Assembly: GCA_020536535.1 (NCBI GenBank) | Contig: JAHLWZ010000910.1 | Span: 1 to 50,641, forward strand | Direction: 5' to 3' | DNA: 50,641 bases | Source: Pelomyxa schiedti | Taxonomy: Eukaryota; Evosea; Pelobiontida; Pelomyxidae | In this document: piece by piece, positions 1 to 10,079 of the stretch | Numbering within the stretch: position 1 is the first letter of the stretch | Layout of the letters: every line of letters starts with the position of its first letter | Notes under the pieces: model-generated | What the model was told of the DNA's origin: nothing | Database searches by the model: none | The model's input: the letters and a program-made list of their open reading frames with translations, nothing else | Made by a program: the position numbers and the translations under genes

Positions 1-91
1 CCTCCCCGCTGCTGCCCAGCCCCCCCAGAGCCGCCCCCTCGTCTCCGTCGCCGTCTCCATCGTAGTACCCCGCACCGTCAGAGTCACTCAT
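1..91 (-). CDS. Partial acidic protein, N-terminus only
   Basis: A reading frame starts at the ATG complementary to 89-91 and runs off the left edge, leaving 30 codons. The visible N-terminus begins MSDSDGAGYYDGDGDGDEG and continues Ala/Gly/Ser-rich. It is acidic and probably disordered, with no recognisable domain. Support comes from position: the next gene starts only 49 bp away on the other strand, which matches the compact divergent spacing seen elsewhere in this window. It is GC-rich, as are the 5' coding ends of the other genes here. The function cannot be guessed from 30 residues. Confidence 0.5.
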   Translation of the reverse strand, partial: MSDSDGAGYYDGDGDGDEGAALGGLGSSGE

Positions 92-140
92 TTATTTTCC
101 TTTTTTTTGCTTCCCTCGGGCAGCATTCGCATAAAACCAA
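92..140. promoter_or_regulatory. Compact divergent intergenic region (49 bp)
   Basis: Only 49 bp separate two divergent start codons. The stretch is pyrimidine-rich on the plus strand, with a run of T. It must hold both 5' UTRs and any core promoter elements unless transcription begins inside the opposite gene. No TATA box is evident. Confidence 0.4.
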
Positions 141-2131
141 ATGGCGTGGGCTTCGGCACTGAGACGGTACAGCGAGGAACACGCGGCGCGGCCACGCGAC
201 GAGGAGCGAGACGAAGAGGACATACGGCGCCAGATGAGGGCGATGCTGTCGAGCGGTACATCGGTCTGCACGGTTCCCACAACGAGTGACCGTGGCGACC
301 CCGGGCCAACATCAACCACCACTTTCAACGCAACAACTTCATCAACAAGACCTGGAACTGCCACTACGGGGGGGATGCCCATGGACGGCGGGGCGAAACC
401 AATAAAGGGCCCCGCGCCGATTCCACGGTTCTACTTTGGGAAAAAACCACCTGCACGTATCTCTTGCACTCATGGGACATGATGGGGGAGGTCTTTTTTT
501 GAGCAAGTACCTTTCTGTGACGTTGGATGACAGGCAAAATCTGATTCTGAGGGGACATCTCTGGAGCGAAATGTCAGAGAACTCATGGACTTCCATATGA
601 GAAATCTGGCTAGCGAATTCGTAGCCAATTGGTGTGCACTATCTCCAAGTGATGTGGACTCCATGATGGATTTGCTAATGAAGAGATCTGACACCTATGA
701 GGGCGAGTCATGTGTGAGTTTTTTCTCCCCCTTCTTCATCTCTATTGCCAGGCACAGTAAAACTTTAATTGCTTTATCATGAATTCTCCATTCACTAGTT
801 ATCATTTCTTAGTTGGACTACGATACTTTTAAGCAAGTTGGGGCAGAGCTGGGTCATCGTTACCAGCCATACTTTACAGCATCTGTATTTGCATCTCTGC
901 CTCACGATCACTATGCTCGCATTTCTCTTAAACAGTTCCACGAGTTTGTGACCGAGTCAGGTAATCTCATCTCCCCCTTTCTTACTGTACTTAAATTTCT
1001 TTCACAGAGAAAGCTGTCTCCATTCTTTCAGAACTTATCAGATTCGATTCAACTGGTTCAGGTTTTCTTCAGGAGCAGGTATGAGCTCCTTTCTCCCAGT
1101 GTAACATCGTATGAGAGCTCACACCTTCTAGGACCTTCAACGATGCATTCAATCCTTACTTCCTTCCATCTCTGGACTTTCAAACATTCTCACCATGGAA
1201 CGAGAAGAATACTCTATGTATGCTGCTCGTCATTTCTTCTTTTTAGAGAAAACTTTTGGGGATGGTAAGTGTTCTTGGGATTGCTCCTACCCGTCAACTT
1301 CACTCAGGTAAACTCCCGCTGGTTCAAGCTGCATCTTGTGACTCCATGACAAGTCTGCATCTTCTACGTAACTATGTCCCTAGCTTCGATCAAGCATTTC
1401 TCGATTCCTCCAACAATTGGTTTACATTACAAAACTTCAGGCGACGTAGAGGTAATTGTTCCCCAAACAACTTTTCCTTGGCCTTACAATTGTGGCAGAG
1501 CTGTTCAAAAGACTGGATACAAACAGAAATGGTACCCTCAGTCAGTCCGAATTGCTAGGATACAGTACGGGGATAACAAAAGAGTTTGTTCAACAACTCT
1601 TCCAGAACATTCCCCTATCTCGTAACAGGGAAATGGTACTACCATCCCTTCATCCCTGGCTCTTCTTCAATTGACCTTTTCTATCAGACATACTCTTCAT
1701 TTCTGGACTTTGTGCTGGCAATGGAAAATAAGAAAAATCCACAGGCACTTTCCTATTTTTTCCGGGTTCTTGATTTAAACAAAGTCGGATTCTTGAGCAG
1801 CTTCAATCTCAACGTATTTTATAAGGTATGAACGTTGATTCCATTAAAATGCTTTTTTTCAGTTGTTCTTACGCAAACACAAAACAACAAACTATGTACA
1901 TAACAGGGTGTGTACAATAAATTAGAAATACGACGGTATGAAACACAAGGCAATGATCCAACACCATGGTTTGATGACGTGAGAGACGAGTTATTTGACA
2001 TGGTGAAGCCGAAGGATCCTTTGCATATCACAATGCAGGACTTATTGAATTGTGGGATGTGTGACGTGTTTGTGGGGGTGCTTATTGATGCCGATGTTTT
2101 CACTGTTTATGACCAGAGGTTTTGCTCGTAA
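141..2131 (+). CDS. PPP2R3C: PP2A regulatory subunit B'' gamma-like protein (PPP2R3C/G5PR family)
   Basis: This is an intron-split gene whose exons match, in order, the PPP2R3C family of EF-hand regulatory subunits of protein phosphatase 2A. After a GC-rich disordered start (ATG at 141) comes an IPRFYF motif near 420, as in the animal protein. Next come LDYDTFKQVGAELG (about 815-855), RISLKQFHEFV (920-955) and YAARHFFFFLEK (1220-1255). A canonical EF-hand loop, DTNRNGTLSQSE, lies near 1515-1550. Then come FVLAMENKKNPQAL (1712-1750) and, in the last exon, DELFDMVKPKDPLHITMQDL (1987-2047). Introns are short, for example 960-1006, 1079-1131 and 1828-1906. The 5' junction is unclear: the first exon meets an in-frame stop at 480-482, while the next clear exon (from 534) is in the same frame. 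At least one intron or a sequence error therefore lies between about 450 and 533. The protein would steer PP2A substrate choice; in animals this subunit is centrosomal or nuclear. Confidence 0.9.
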
Positions 2132-2246
2132 AAAGAGAAAGAAAAAGAAAAAATGAAGCGATTTGAAACCCCTTGTATTTTAGTGTTTCTTCTTTCCCCT
2201 GAAGTTTGTGTGAGTAAACCAGATAAAAATTCACATGGATTATTAG
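2132..2246. other. Convergent intergenic gap
   Basis: This 115-bp gap lies between the stop codons of two convergent genes. It contains a purine-rich A/G stretch just after 2131. Both 3' UTRs must fit here or overlap. No other feature is seen. Confidence 0.5.
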
Positions 2247-5200
2247 CTACCTTCCCTTCCTCTTTTGGCTGGAGGACTCGGGCTTTTCAGGCTTCTCTTT
2301 GTTGCTGTTGCTTTTTGCATCCACTTTCTCCTCAGGTTTTGCAGCAACTTGGGGCTCTGTGTGACTCGTATGTTCCTCCCTGGGTTTTGAGTCTGAGTGT
2401 GAATCACCACTAGAATCAGGGTCTCTGCGTGGCGGGGGTGCCGCGGCTGATTGTGCAGGGGGGCTTATAAGCCCTTTTGGTGTCTGCAGGGTGGCTATAA
2501 CGATAGTAGTGTTGGAATTAGTGCCGGCATACAGTTTTCTCGATTATCATATCCAAAAATGCGGACCACGATATTTTGGTACAAGTGATGTCTGGATCCG
2601 GCTTGGATGTATCTATAACGAGTGCTAGCTCGGCTTGCTTGACGTTTTCCACTATGTTCATGCGGCACAGCTGTAACAAATCAGTCATGACCCATAGTGA
2701 GCAAGTGTTCGTTTCGTACCTTCATGAGAGTGGCAGCATGGGAAAACTTTTCTCTATCACGTTTGAACATGTCTGAAACCCATACGTTTTTTCCAACATT
2801 GACGGTGGGGCTCCTGATGCCGAAACCTTCTTCAGATAGCCAGTGACCAGCTGCAATGCTTTCATCAACCCACTCCTTTTTGATTACCCTAAGGGTTGAA
2901 TGTTACTTTGTTATGGTTTTGCTTTTTTGGAAATGTGAGAACCATCTTTTCAGAAGCCTAGCAGCCATTGCCTTCATTGTCTTGATTCCCACGTCGGGCA
3001 CAACGACATGCGTTATTGAATTGTCCCATTGTGGTGTATCTCGGACTTCTCCACCAAGTTTCTGAACTTTACCTGTAAGGTCCTTCTTTGGAATATCGTC
3101 CTTGAACCCAGAGAAGTTGACAACCACTGTTTTTGTGAAAACACGGCTAAAGGCTTAATGGAGGTAACCTCTGGGACTTTTGTTAACAGGTGCTATTGCG
3201 ATTTTTTCTGTGTGAGGCCTCTCAATTTCGGATGACGATAGCTTCTATGAAATTCTCAGTAGAGGGCAGGGAGTGCCATAAATACATACCTCGGAAGAGT
3301 GTTCTGTTCGTTTCCCATCAGGTGATTGTGATGAAGACCTGTCTGTTTCGCCAGGCTGTGGTGATGCCGGTTTTGGTTCGGTTCGTGGTTTTTTGGGTGG
3401 TGGTGCTACAGGCTTTTCAGAAAGATCTGTTGTCCCAGGCAATTGAGAGGGTGAGACAGGCAAAGGTACTTCTCGATTGCCTCTGTTGTAAGTATTAGAG
3501 GTCACCTGGTAGTTTGGCACTCACGGTGGAGGTCGTTTTGGCGAGGAGGGCTCAACAGCAACTGCTACAGCGGGAGAAACATGTGGTAAACGTCGTTTTT
3601 GATCTGGCTGTGGTAATGGAGAAGCCTCGGTATGCACCAACTTCTTCTGCATAACAGAAAGTGCCACATTTTTGGACTCCAACTCTACGTTCTGAAGCTA
3701 CGTAAGGAATTCCCGATTCAAAAGTGCAAAAGAAATACTTTAAGTTCCAATGCTCTTGTTTGTGTCTGTAATCTACTTTGGAGCTCATGCAACTGCGTTT
3801 CTCTTTCATCTAAACTATCCTTCATGGTCTCGTTATCATGAGCCAGATGCTTCATTTTTTCTTTGAGCGTCGCCAACTCTCCATCTTTATCCCTTGGAGA
3901 AAGTGAACGAAAAACCTCTTTGGGTTCCAGTCTTTTTACACTGTACAACACTTACTTGATCTTCAGCTCAAGTTCGTCCACTGCGGTTGAAGTACGTTGT
4001 TGCCCTTCTACTTCCGATAGTTTTTGTAATGTACGGTCATGTGTTTTTTTCATGCAAGTTAGTTCTACTTCTTGGAGTCGGTTCTTCACTAGGTCAGAAA
4101 GTTGTAATAAGGTTGTGCAATTAGTAACTCGTTCTTGTAGCTGCTCCTTTTCCGATGTTATTTGTTGCAGGGTCTTCTCTGATTTTTCGAAATCAGTCTT
4201 AAGTCTGGATAGTTCCATTTCATGAGATGATATTTGGAGTTTCATTGTCTGTGGCTATGAGATCGTTGACTGTAAATTGGAGAAAAACCTGAGTCTCTCC
4301 TTGGAGTGATTCAATTGTCTTTTGGGAAGTAGCGAGATCAATTTCACGTTGTTGCAGGGCTTCTGTCAAATTTTGAATCTAGAGATATATAAGTAACAAA
4401 GGTGATAAGCAGTGGAGCAACTTTATGGGATTGCAAAGGATCCTCCCTTGTGTCGATGAGATTGAAATTTTTTGAAGCAAAGGAAGGAAATACTTTGGGT
4501 TGGTCTCGAGTCTCTCCACTTTTTCATGGTAACTCTTGCACGAGTCCTTTAGAGAAGATATCTCAGACTCAAGTGCTAACAACTGCGATGAAGCCTTCTT
4601 ATAATCGTCAGACAGGCTGAAAAGAATGAATGTTGACATAATCGAGGTACATTGAATACCTTCTCTTCTGTGCAGTCAAGAGAGTGATACTTTGAACGTG
4701 TTCTTCATTTGCACACTTTAATGTCTGGATTTCAGCTTCCTAAAAAAACCTCAGATTGCCAATAATTTGTAAGATACCTGTTGCCTCTGAGCATCCGCAA
4801 GTTGATCGTTCTCACGTTTCATTTGGTTCACAACTTTGGAAAGTTCTTCTTGTGTAGCAGTGGAAAGGTTGAGTTCCTCCTGGTGGATGTCACAATACCT
4901 TTGAATGAAAGAGGTCGTTCACCTTCAATGCTGCTTCACTCTGTTTGAGCTGGAAATTCACCTTTTTCTCCTGTTTAAGTTCAGCTTTGATAGTAGCAGT
5001 TTCTTGCTCAAGGCTGTCAATTTTTATCTATTTGTAAACATGAATCATGATATTTAGGCTTCGAATCATAGGTTCCTTATATTCTTTGATGCTTGTTTCT
5101 AATTCTGCTTTAAATGTATCTGCCTTGGTTAATTTCCTTGGAGAAGTCAGTAGTTCATGAGGTTCATAATAATGTGCCTTTTCAACATATCGATTTCTTG

Positions 5201-8200
5201 CTGGGCAGGTGCAAACTGCTGTTCAGCTTGGTGCGTTTTAGAAATGAATTCCTCCAACTGGGAGCGTAATCCCTGTTCACGGTTTGCGGCATGAAGATTT
5301 TCTGCTTTTGCTTCAGCGACTTGTTTTTCGGTATCCTTTTTTTCCCCAAAGAAGCTGTCATCAAAGAAGGCAATCATCTCTTACCTTCAGAGAGCATTTC
5401 AAGTGCTCAGTCATTGTCTCTTTTTGTTGCAGAAGCAAAGTCAACTCTTCAATGTGCTTGGTGCGTATTTCTATCTGTTCTCTGGATTTCTTAACATAAA
5501 ATGAAAAACAAGCAATAACCAACAGGCTACTCCTACCTCCATTTGGGAAGTAATCTGGGCAATTTCATTCTGGAGATGTAGCAGTTTAGATTCTTGTGCA
5601 GATATCTCCTCTAGGGAACTCCTCTATACGGATTTAATATATTAACCAGGTAACAATCACCCTTACCTCCTTTTCCTTCATTTGGTCCTGAAGAACGGAC
5701 AGCCTGTCCGTTAGCATTGCGTTTGTATTGTGCAGGGCTTCTTTTTCATTTTTAAGGGTAGTTACAGCTTCTTCTTGTGAAGAGATTACAGAGAGCCTCT
5801 ACCTCAATATTAAACAGGGGAAGGGGAAAAAACCCATGACACCACACCTGGGTACACTTATTTTCAACTTCAGTCAATTGCTTTGTTAGTTTGTGCACAG
5901 TGGCTTCACTGTCCAACAATTTTCCTTCTGAAACACTTGAAGCCTCAGATTGCTTCTCCAGTTTCTCTTGCAACAGACGGTACTCTGCCTGGAGTTGGGC
6001 ATATTTACTGTTTTCTTCCTGCAATGTGTATTCGTGTTCCTTTTGGCTGGTGACAGCACCATCTCTAATTATGGATATCTTGTACTCCAACTCACTACAA
6101 TACTTCTGCTTTTCCATCAAATTATGTTCTAGCTCCTCGACTTTCGTTTCAGCCTCCATTAACTTTTGCCTCAGTTGTACTAAAGATTCCTCTTGCTTTT
6201 GGGTAAGCTCCACCACACAACGCTCTTCCCGACTGAGCTTTGCTTGTAAATTGTCCTTTTCTTCTCGTACTTGTCGGACCTCTTCTTGTGCTCGCTGCAG
6301 TTGTAGATGACTATTTTGTTGTTCTTCTGTCAGCAAATTTTGTAGCCGGGAGATTTCTTCTTGCATTCCGGCAGCCTCTAACTTGTGCCGCTCACCCTCT
6401 GAGGTATATCTGATTTCCATATCCAGAGTTTTTTGTGTGAGATGCTTGACCTGTTCATCAAGCTCCTGTGCTTTTGTTTGGGCTTTTACTGTCAAAACAT
6501 CAAGATGGGTCTTCTCATTGCTGAATTCAGTTCTCATGGAAGAGAGTTTCTCCTGTTTACAAGTGTGAAAAGAAAAGTAGTGGCAGACACTCAAAACGGT
6601 ACCTTCATCTCTTCCAGTTGTTTTTGGAGCTCCACAATTTCCTTTTTGTGCTCTTCTTCTGTCTTATGAAGAGCTTGTAACTGGGCTGAAATTAATTAGA
6701 TCAAATTATGTTAAGGAATTCCTTACAATCTCTCTCTGCCACATTATCAGAAAGAGATTTAATGCTACTTAGTAGTTCAGTGTTTTCCGTGGTGGCATTC
6801 TGTAGAGAAATCCTGGAAAGAAGATCACTTTGTGCCCCAAAAAAGAGTGTTATCCTACTTTAGGTTCTCATTTGTTGTATTCACGACTCCCAAGTGAGCT
6901 TTGGTAGATGTCAGTTCCTCACATAACTTTTCTTTCTCAGATATGGTATCTTGAGTTCTAGACAATTGTTGTAAGGAAAAAACCAACCTGACAAGCTGAA
7001 GTTAAAATACTTGGAGTTTTGATAGTAGTCCAACTCAGTTTGGAGCCTTGAGATTTCTCTTCTTAGCCCTGTGATGTCAGAAGTCCTTCCTTCCTTCTCA
7101 GCCAAAGCTAACTTGGTCACTGCTTCCTCCTTCTCTTGTTGGGCTTGACAGAGAGCTTTTTGTTCCCCAAAGAAAAAATAATCTTTAGTGGATTATAAAA
7201 AATAATCAAGCCTACAGGTCCCAAGATTTTGATTTGCCTGTTGCAGATTAAGCATACTCTGTTCCAAAGCAAGTTTGGAGTCAGTATTTTCTTGGTAGAA
7301 TGTCAAATCGAAGAAAGAATTGATAGTACAACCCTTGGCAGTCTCTTTTAGTGCTAATATTTCCCTCTGAAGCTGCTCTATTGCTCTCCTGTGATCCTCT
7401 TGTATTCTTATTGAATCTTATTTTTATTGAGACCACATAATGCAAGGGAGGAATAACCTTCTTTTTCTCTTTGCAGTTCATTCTTTAAATCTAGCAATTG
7501 ACAATGCGAATTTTGAAGATCTTATCAAAGTAATCAACCCATTTTACATAAAAGAAAAAGGATACTGGATTGTAATGTTTCTCTTTCAAGACATATATCC
7601 TCTTTTATGTGTACAGTGTTATGGAGTTGCTGTCTTAGCTCTTGTGCCAAATTGAATTATATACGAAATGGCGTCAAATCACTTACCTTGAATTTCTTTT
7701 TCTTTTGCCTCCAGATGAAGGAAAGATTCTTGCTGTAACTTAGTATATTCTGGAAATGTAAGATTAAGCTACTAAAGAGGAACAACCTGCTAATACTGTT
7801 TCCTTTTCCTGCAACTCATTGCTTTGGAGTGTTGTGCCACCATTCACCTGGGATTTCAGTAGGGTATTTTCCTTCATATTGTTGATAAATTTCCACTGGA
7901 ACTTTAAAAATACTTGATGCAGAGACTCTATTTCTCTTTCTAGTTGTGTCATTTGTTCCCTATGAACCAAGAACTTCTAAGGGGAAAAAAAAACAACAAC
8001 ACAAGAGGAGTTCTTGCCTCATACTATCATCTGATTGCAGATGGGCTTGTGCTTGCTCCAGCTTCTCAACCTGGGTAACAAGCTCTGAGATTTGTTGTCT
8101 TTGCTGTTCCAGAACTTTTGCTTGTGCGTTGCATTTTGCATAATTCATTTCTGAATGAAAATAAACAAAGAGTTCAGGTAGATGAGAACTTACCTTCATC

Positions 8201-9989
8201 TCTCCCCAACAAGCGCATCTGGTAATCTTTGGAGAATCAAATAAATGTAAAGTGAGCTCAGTAGTGATTTACCATTGCATTTAGTTTGAAGTGCCTCAAT
8301 TTCTTGTTGCATTGCACTCACCTGTTCCTGTAGAATTCGAATTTGGGTTTTTTCGGCATTCTCCACAGAAGAGGGACTATTTGCTGCTGGATCACACAAA
8401 TGTGCTAGGGGGGAAATGGCTGGGGGGCTTCTGGATATTGTTTGATGGGTGTATGGAGTTCTTCTCGCCAAGAGTGTTGGTGGTGTCTGAGATTGGGAGA
8501 AGGAGCGGAATGGGTGCACTGGAGTGCGTCCTGGGGACAACTGGGGAGGTAAAGGAGAAAAGGGTAACAGGGGGGACTGTGGTGGGGTGGAAAGTGACAG
8601 GGTTGTTGTGGGTGAGGCTGGGGGTGTATGATGCCTTATTGTTGGAGAGTCTGGAGGTGTAAGGTGCCGAGGAGTCTCCTTGGCAGAGGTTGTTCGTGTC
8701 AGAAGAGTACTCATTACCAACCCACTGGTCTTTCCCTGTGGAGATAGTGGTGGTGTGTAACACGAGGTGCGGTCATCTGTAGGTTGTTCTGAAGCGCCTG
8801 TCTTCACCACCACAGTTCCAACAGCAGCAGTGTCGACAGCAGTGGGTTCCAGTTTCTTTGCCAGTGGTGTGCAGTCATCCATTGGCACATCCCCTGCCTC
8901 CATTGTCACATCCACTGCTGTGCTAGCAATTGCTGATGATGAGGAGGCTGCCGCAGTATCTGCTGCCACTGTGGGAGTCTCTGTTACTGTATCTGATTTT
9001 GTATCCATTTCCTTATCTGCCAGTGCCACTGCCGAAGTGTCCTCTGTTCCTGTAGAACTAGTGATGCATGATGGTGTTGTTGTTGCAGTGGGGACAACCT
9101 CAGCCACAGGTGTGTTGGCACTGGCAGCATCGTCTGTGATGGCGGGCGTGGTGGTTTCGCTACTGGCCAAAGGCACCAGCGGCTGTTGTTGTTGTTGCTG
9201 CTGCTGTTGTGACGTGGTCTCCCTCTGTGACGAGCCCCCCTCCTCGTCTTGGTTGCACTGCTGTGTGTTGGTGGTGGTGGTGGTAGCGACGTGGCTGTCC
9301 TGCTGGTGGTCTACAGGTTCCCCTTGTTGCTGCTGTTGTGGCTGCTGCTCCGGCTCAGTTGCTGCGGGGAGTGGCTCGGGTTGAACAGGAGGCGAGGGCT
9401 GGGGGGCGGGGGTAAGGTCGGTGCTGCAATGGTCGGGAGTGTCGGCCACGATAGTCGTGGCCTCGGCGGCGGTGGTCGTGGTTGTGTTTGTTGCTGTTGC
9501 TGCTGTTGTTGCCGTCTCGTCGATCTGCTGCTGCTGCTGCTCTTGTTGTGCTGTTTCTGGTTTGGCGGGGGGTTCGTCGTGGGTGCGGGGGCTGTCGACG
9601 AGGAATGGCACATCCGGTGCATCGATCGGGGCAGCTGTCGGAGTGTCGCTGGGGGTGGCTGCTGCTGAGCCGGTAGCGGTGGTGGGAAGTGCATCGCCGT
9701 CGCCGGGCTCCAACGGAGGAGGCGCTGCGGCGTGCAAGGACGGTGGGGGCGATGATGACAGGACCCCGGGTTCCGTTGTGTTGTCGCCTGTTGGCAGAGA
9801 ACTCGCGGGGGTGGTTGTTGTTGAGGTAACAGCCCCCTGCTCCTCCTGCCCCACATCCTGTGGTGGTTGAGGTTGAGGTTGTGCGTTGGGGGTTGGTGTC
9901 TCTTGTTGCTTCTCGGGTTCCAAGTCTGTCATGGTGTCTTTCGGTTCCTCCGACGGCTGCTGCTGCGCGTCGTCCTTGTTGTCGCACAT
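2247..9989 (-). CDS. Giant coiled-coil protein with C-terminal BRCT domain
   Basis: This is a multi-exon gene read leftward from the ATG at 9989 (protein starts MCDNKDDAQQQPSEEP). The first ~545 residues (about 8350-9989) are Thr/Pro/Ser/Gln-rich with poly-Q runs. They end in a cluster of S/T-P sites containing four TPPxSP motifs. From about 8345 down to 3550 almost every exon encodes heptad-like Glu/Gln/Lys/Leu sequence, a very long coiled coil. Exons at 2722-3145 encode one BRCT domain: a VVNFSGF strand, THVVVPD, then KKEWVDESIAAGHWL, the classic BRCT tryptophan helix, split by an intron at Trp. The last exon (2247-2483) is Pro/Glu/Lys-rich and ends SSSQKRKGR, possibly a nuclear signal. An earlier in-frame ATG at 10100 was not used because it would overlap the divergent neighbour. 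BRCT domains bind phosphopeptides in DNA-damage and mitotic complexes, so a nuclear or mitotic scaffold is likely. I do not recognise a named orthologue. Confidence 0.85.
2722..3145 (-). other. BRCT domain exons
   Basis: Two exons code for one BRCT fold. The N-terminal half covers VVVNFSGF through GIKTMKAMAARLLKR. An intron running leftward from about 2931 splits the codons for W-V, and the second half begins VIKKEWVDES and continues to the GFGIRSP region. The glycine pair LGGEV and the Trp in EWVDES are the family hallmarks. Confidence 0.8.
8350..9560 (-). repeat. Low-complexity P/T/S/Q region with poly-Q
   Basis: The coding sequence contains CAG/CAA runs giving poly-Gln (for example 9184-9210, 9325-9350 and 9527-9550) and ACC/ACA runs giving poly-Thr. 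Long open frames appear in all six frames here; these are by-products of the repeats. The part from 8400 to 8760 holds the S/T-P cluster. Confidence 0.75.
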
Positions 9990-10079
9990 GTTGCCTACAG
10001 ATCTTGATAGCGCGATATTGATTTTTTTTTTTGTCTTTTCCAACGGTCTGTTGCGATCCCAAAGGCGCCAAGAAGAGGA
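9990..10079. promoter_or_regulatory. Divergent intergenic region (90 bp)
   Basis: This 90-bp gap separates the start codons of the coiled-coil/BRCT gene and the PROPPIN gene. It contains a T-rich tract near 10020-10035 and no obvious TATA box. The two genes probably share a bidirectional promoter. Confidence 0.45.

Noticed and set aside
8767-9870. Plus-strand and alternative minus-strand open frames with poly-Cys, poly-Val or Arg/His runs
   Set aside because: They are shadows of the CAG/ACC repeats in the N-terminus of the coiled-coil/BRCT gene.
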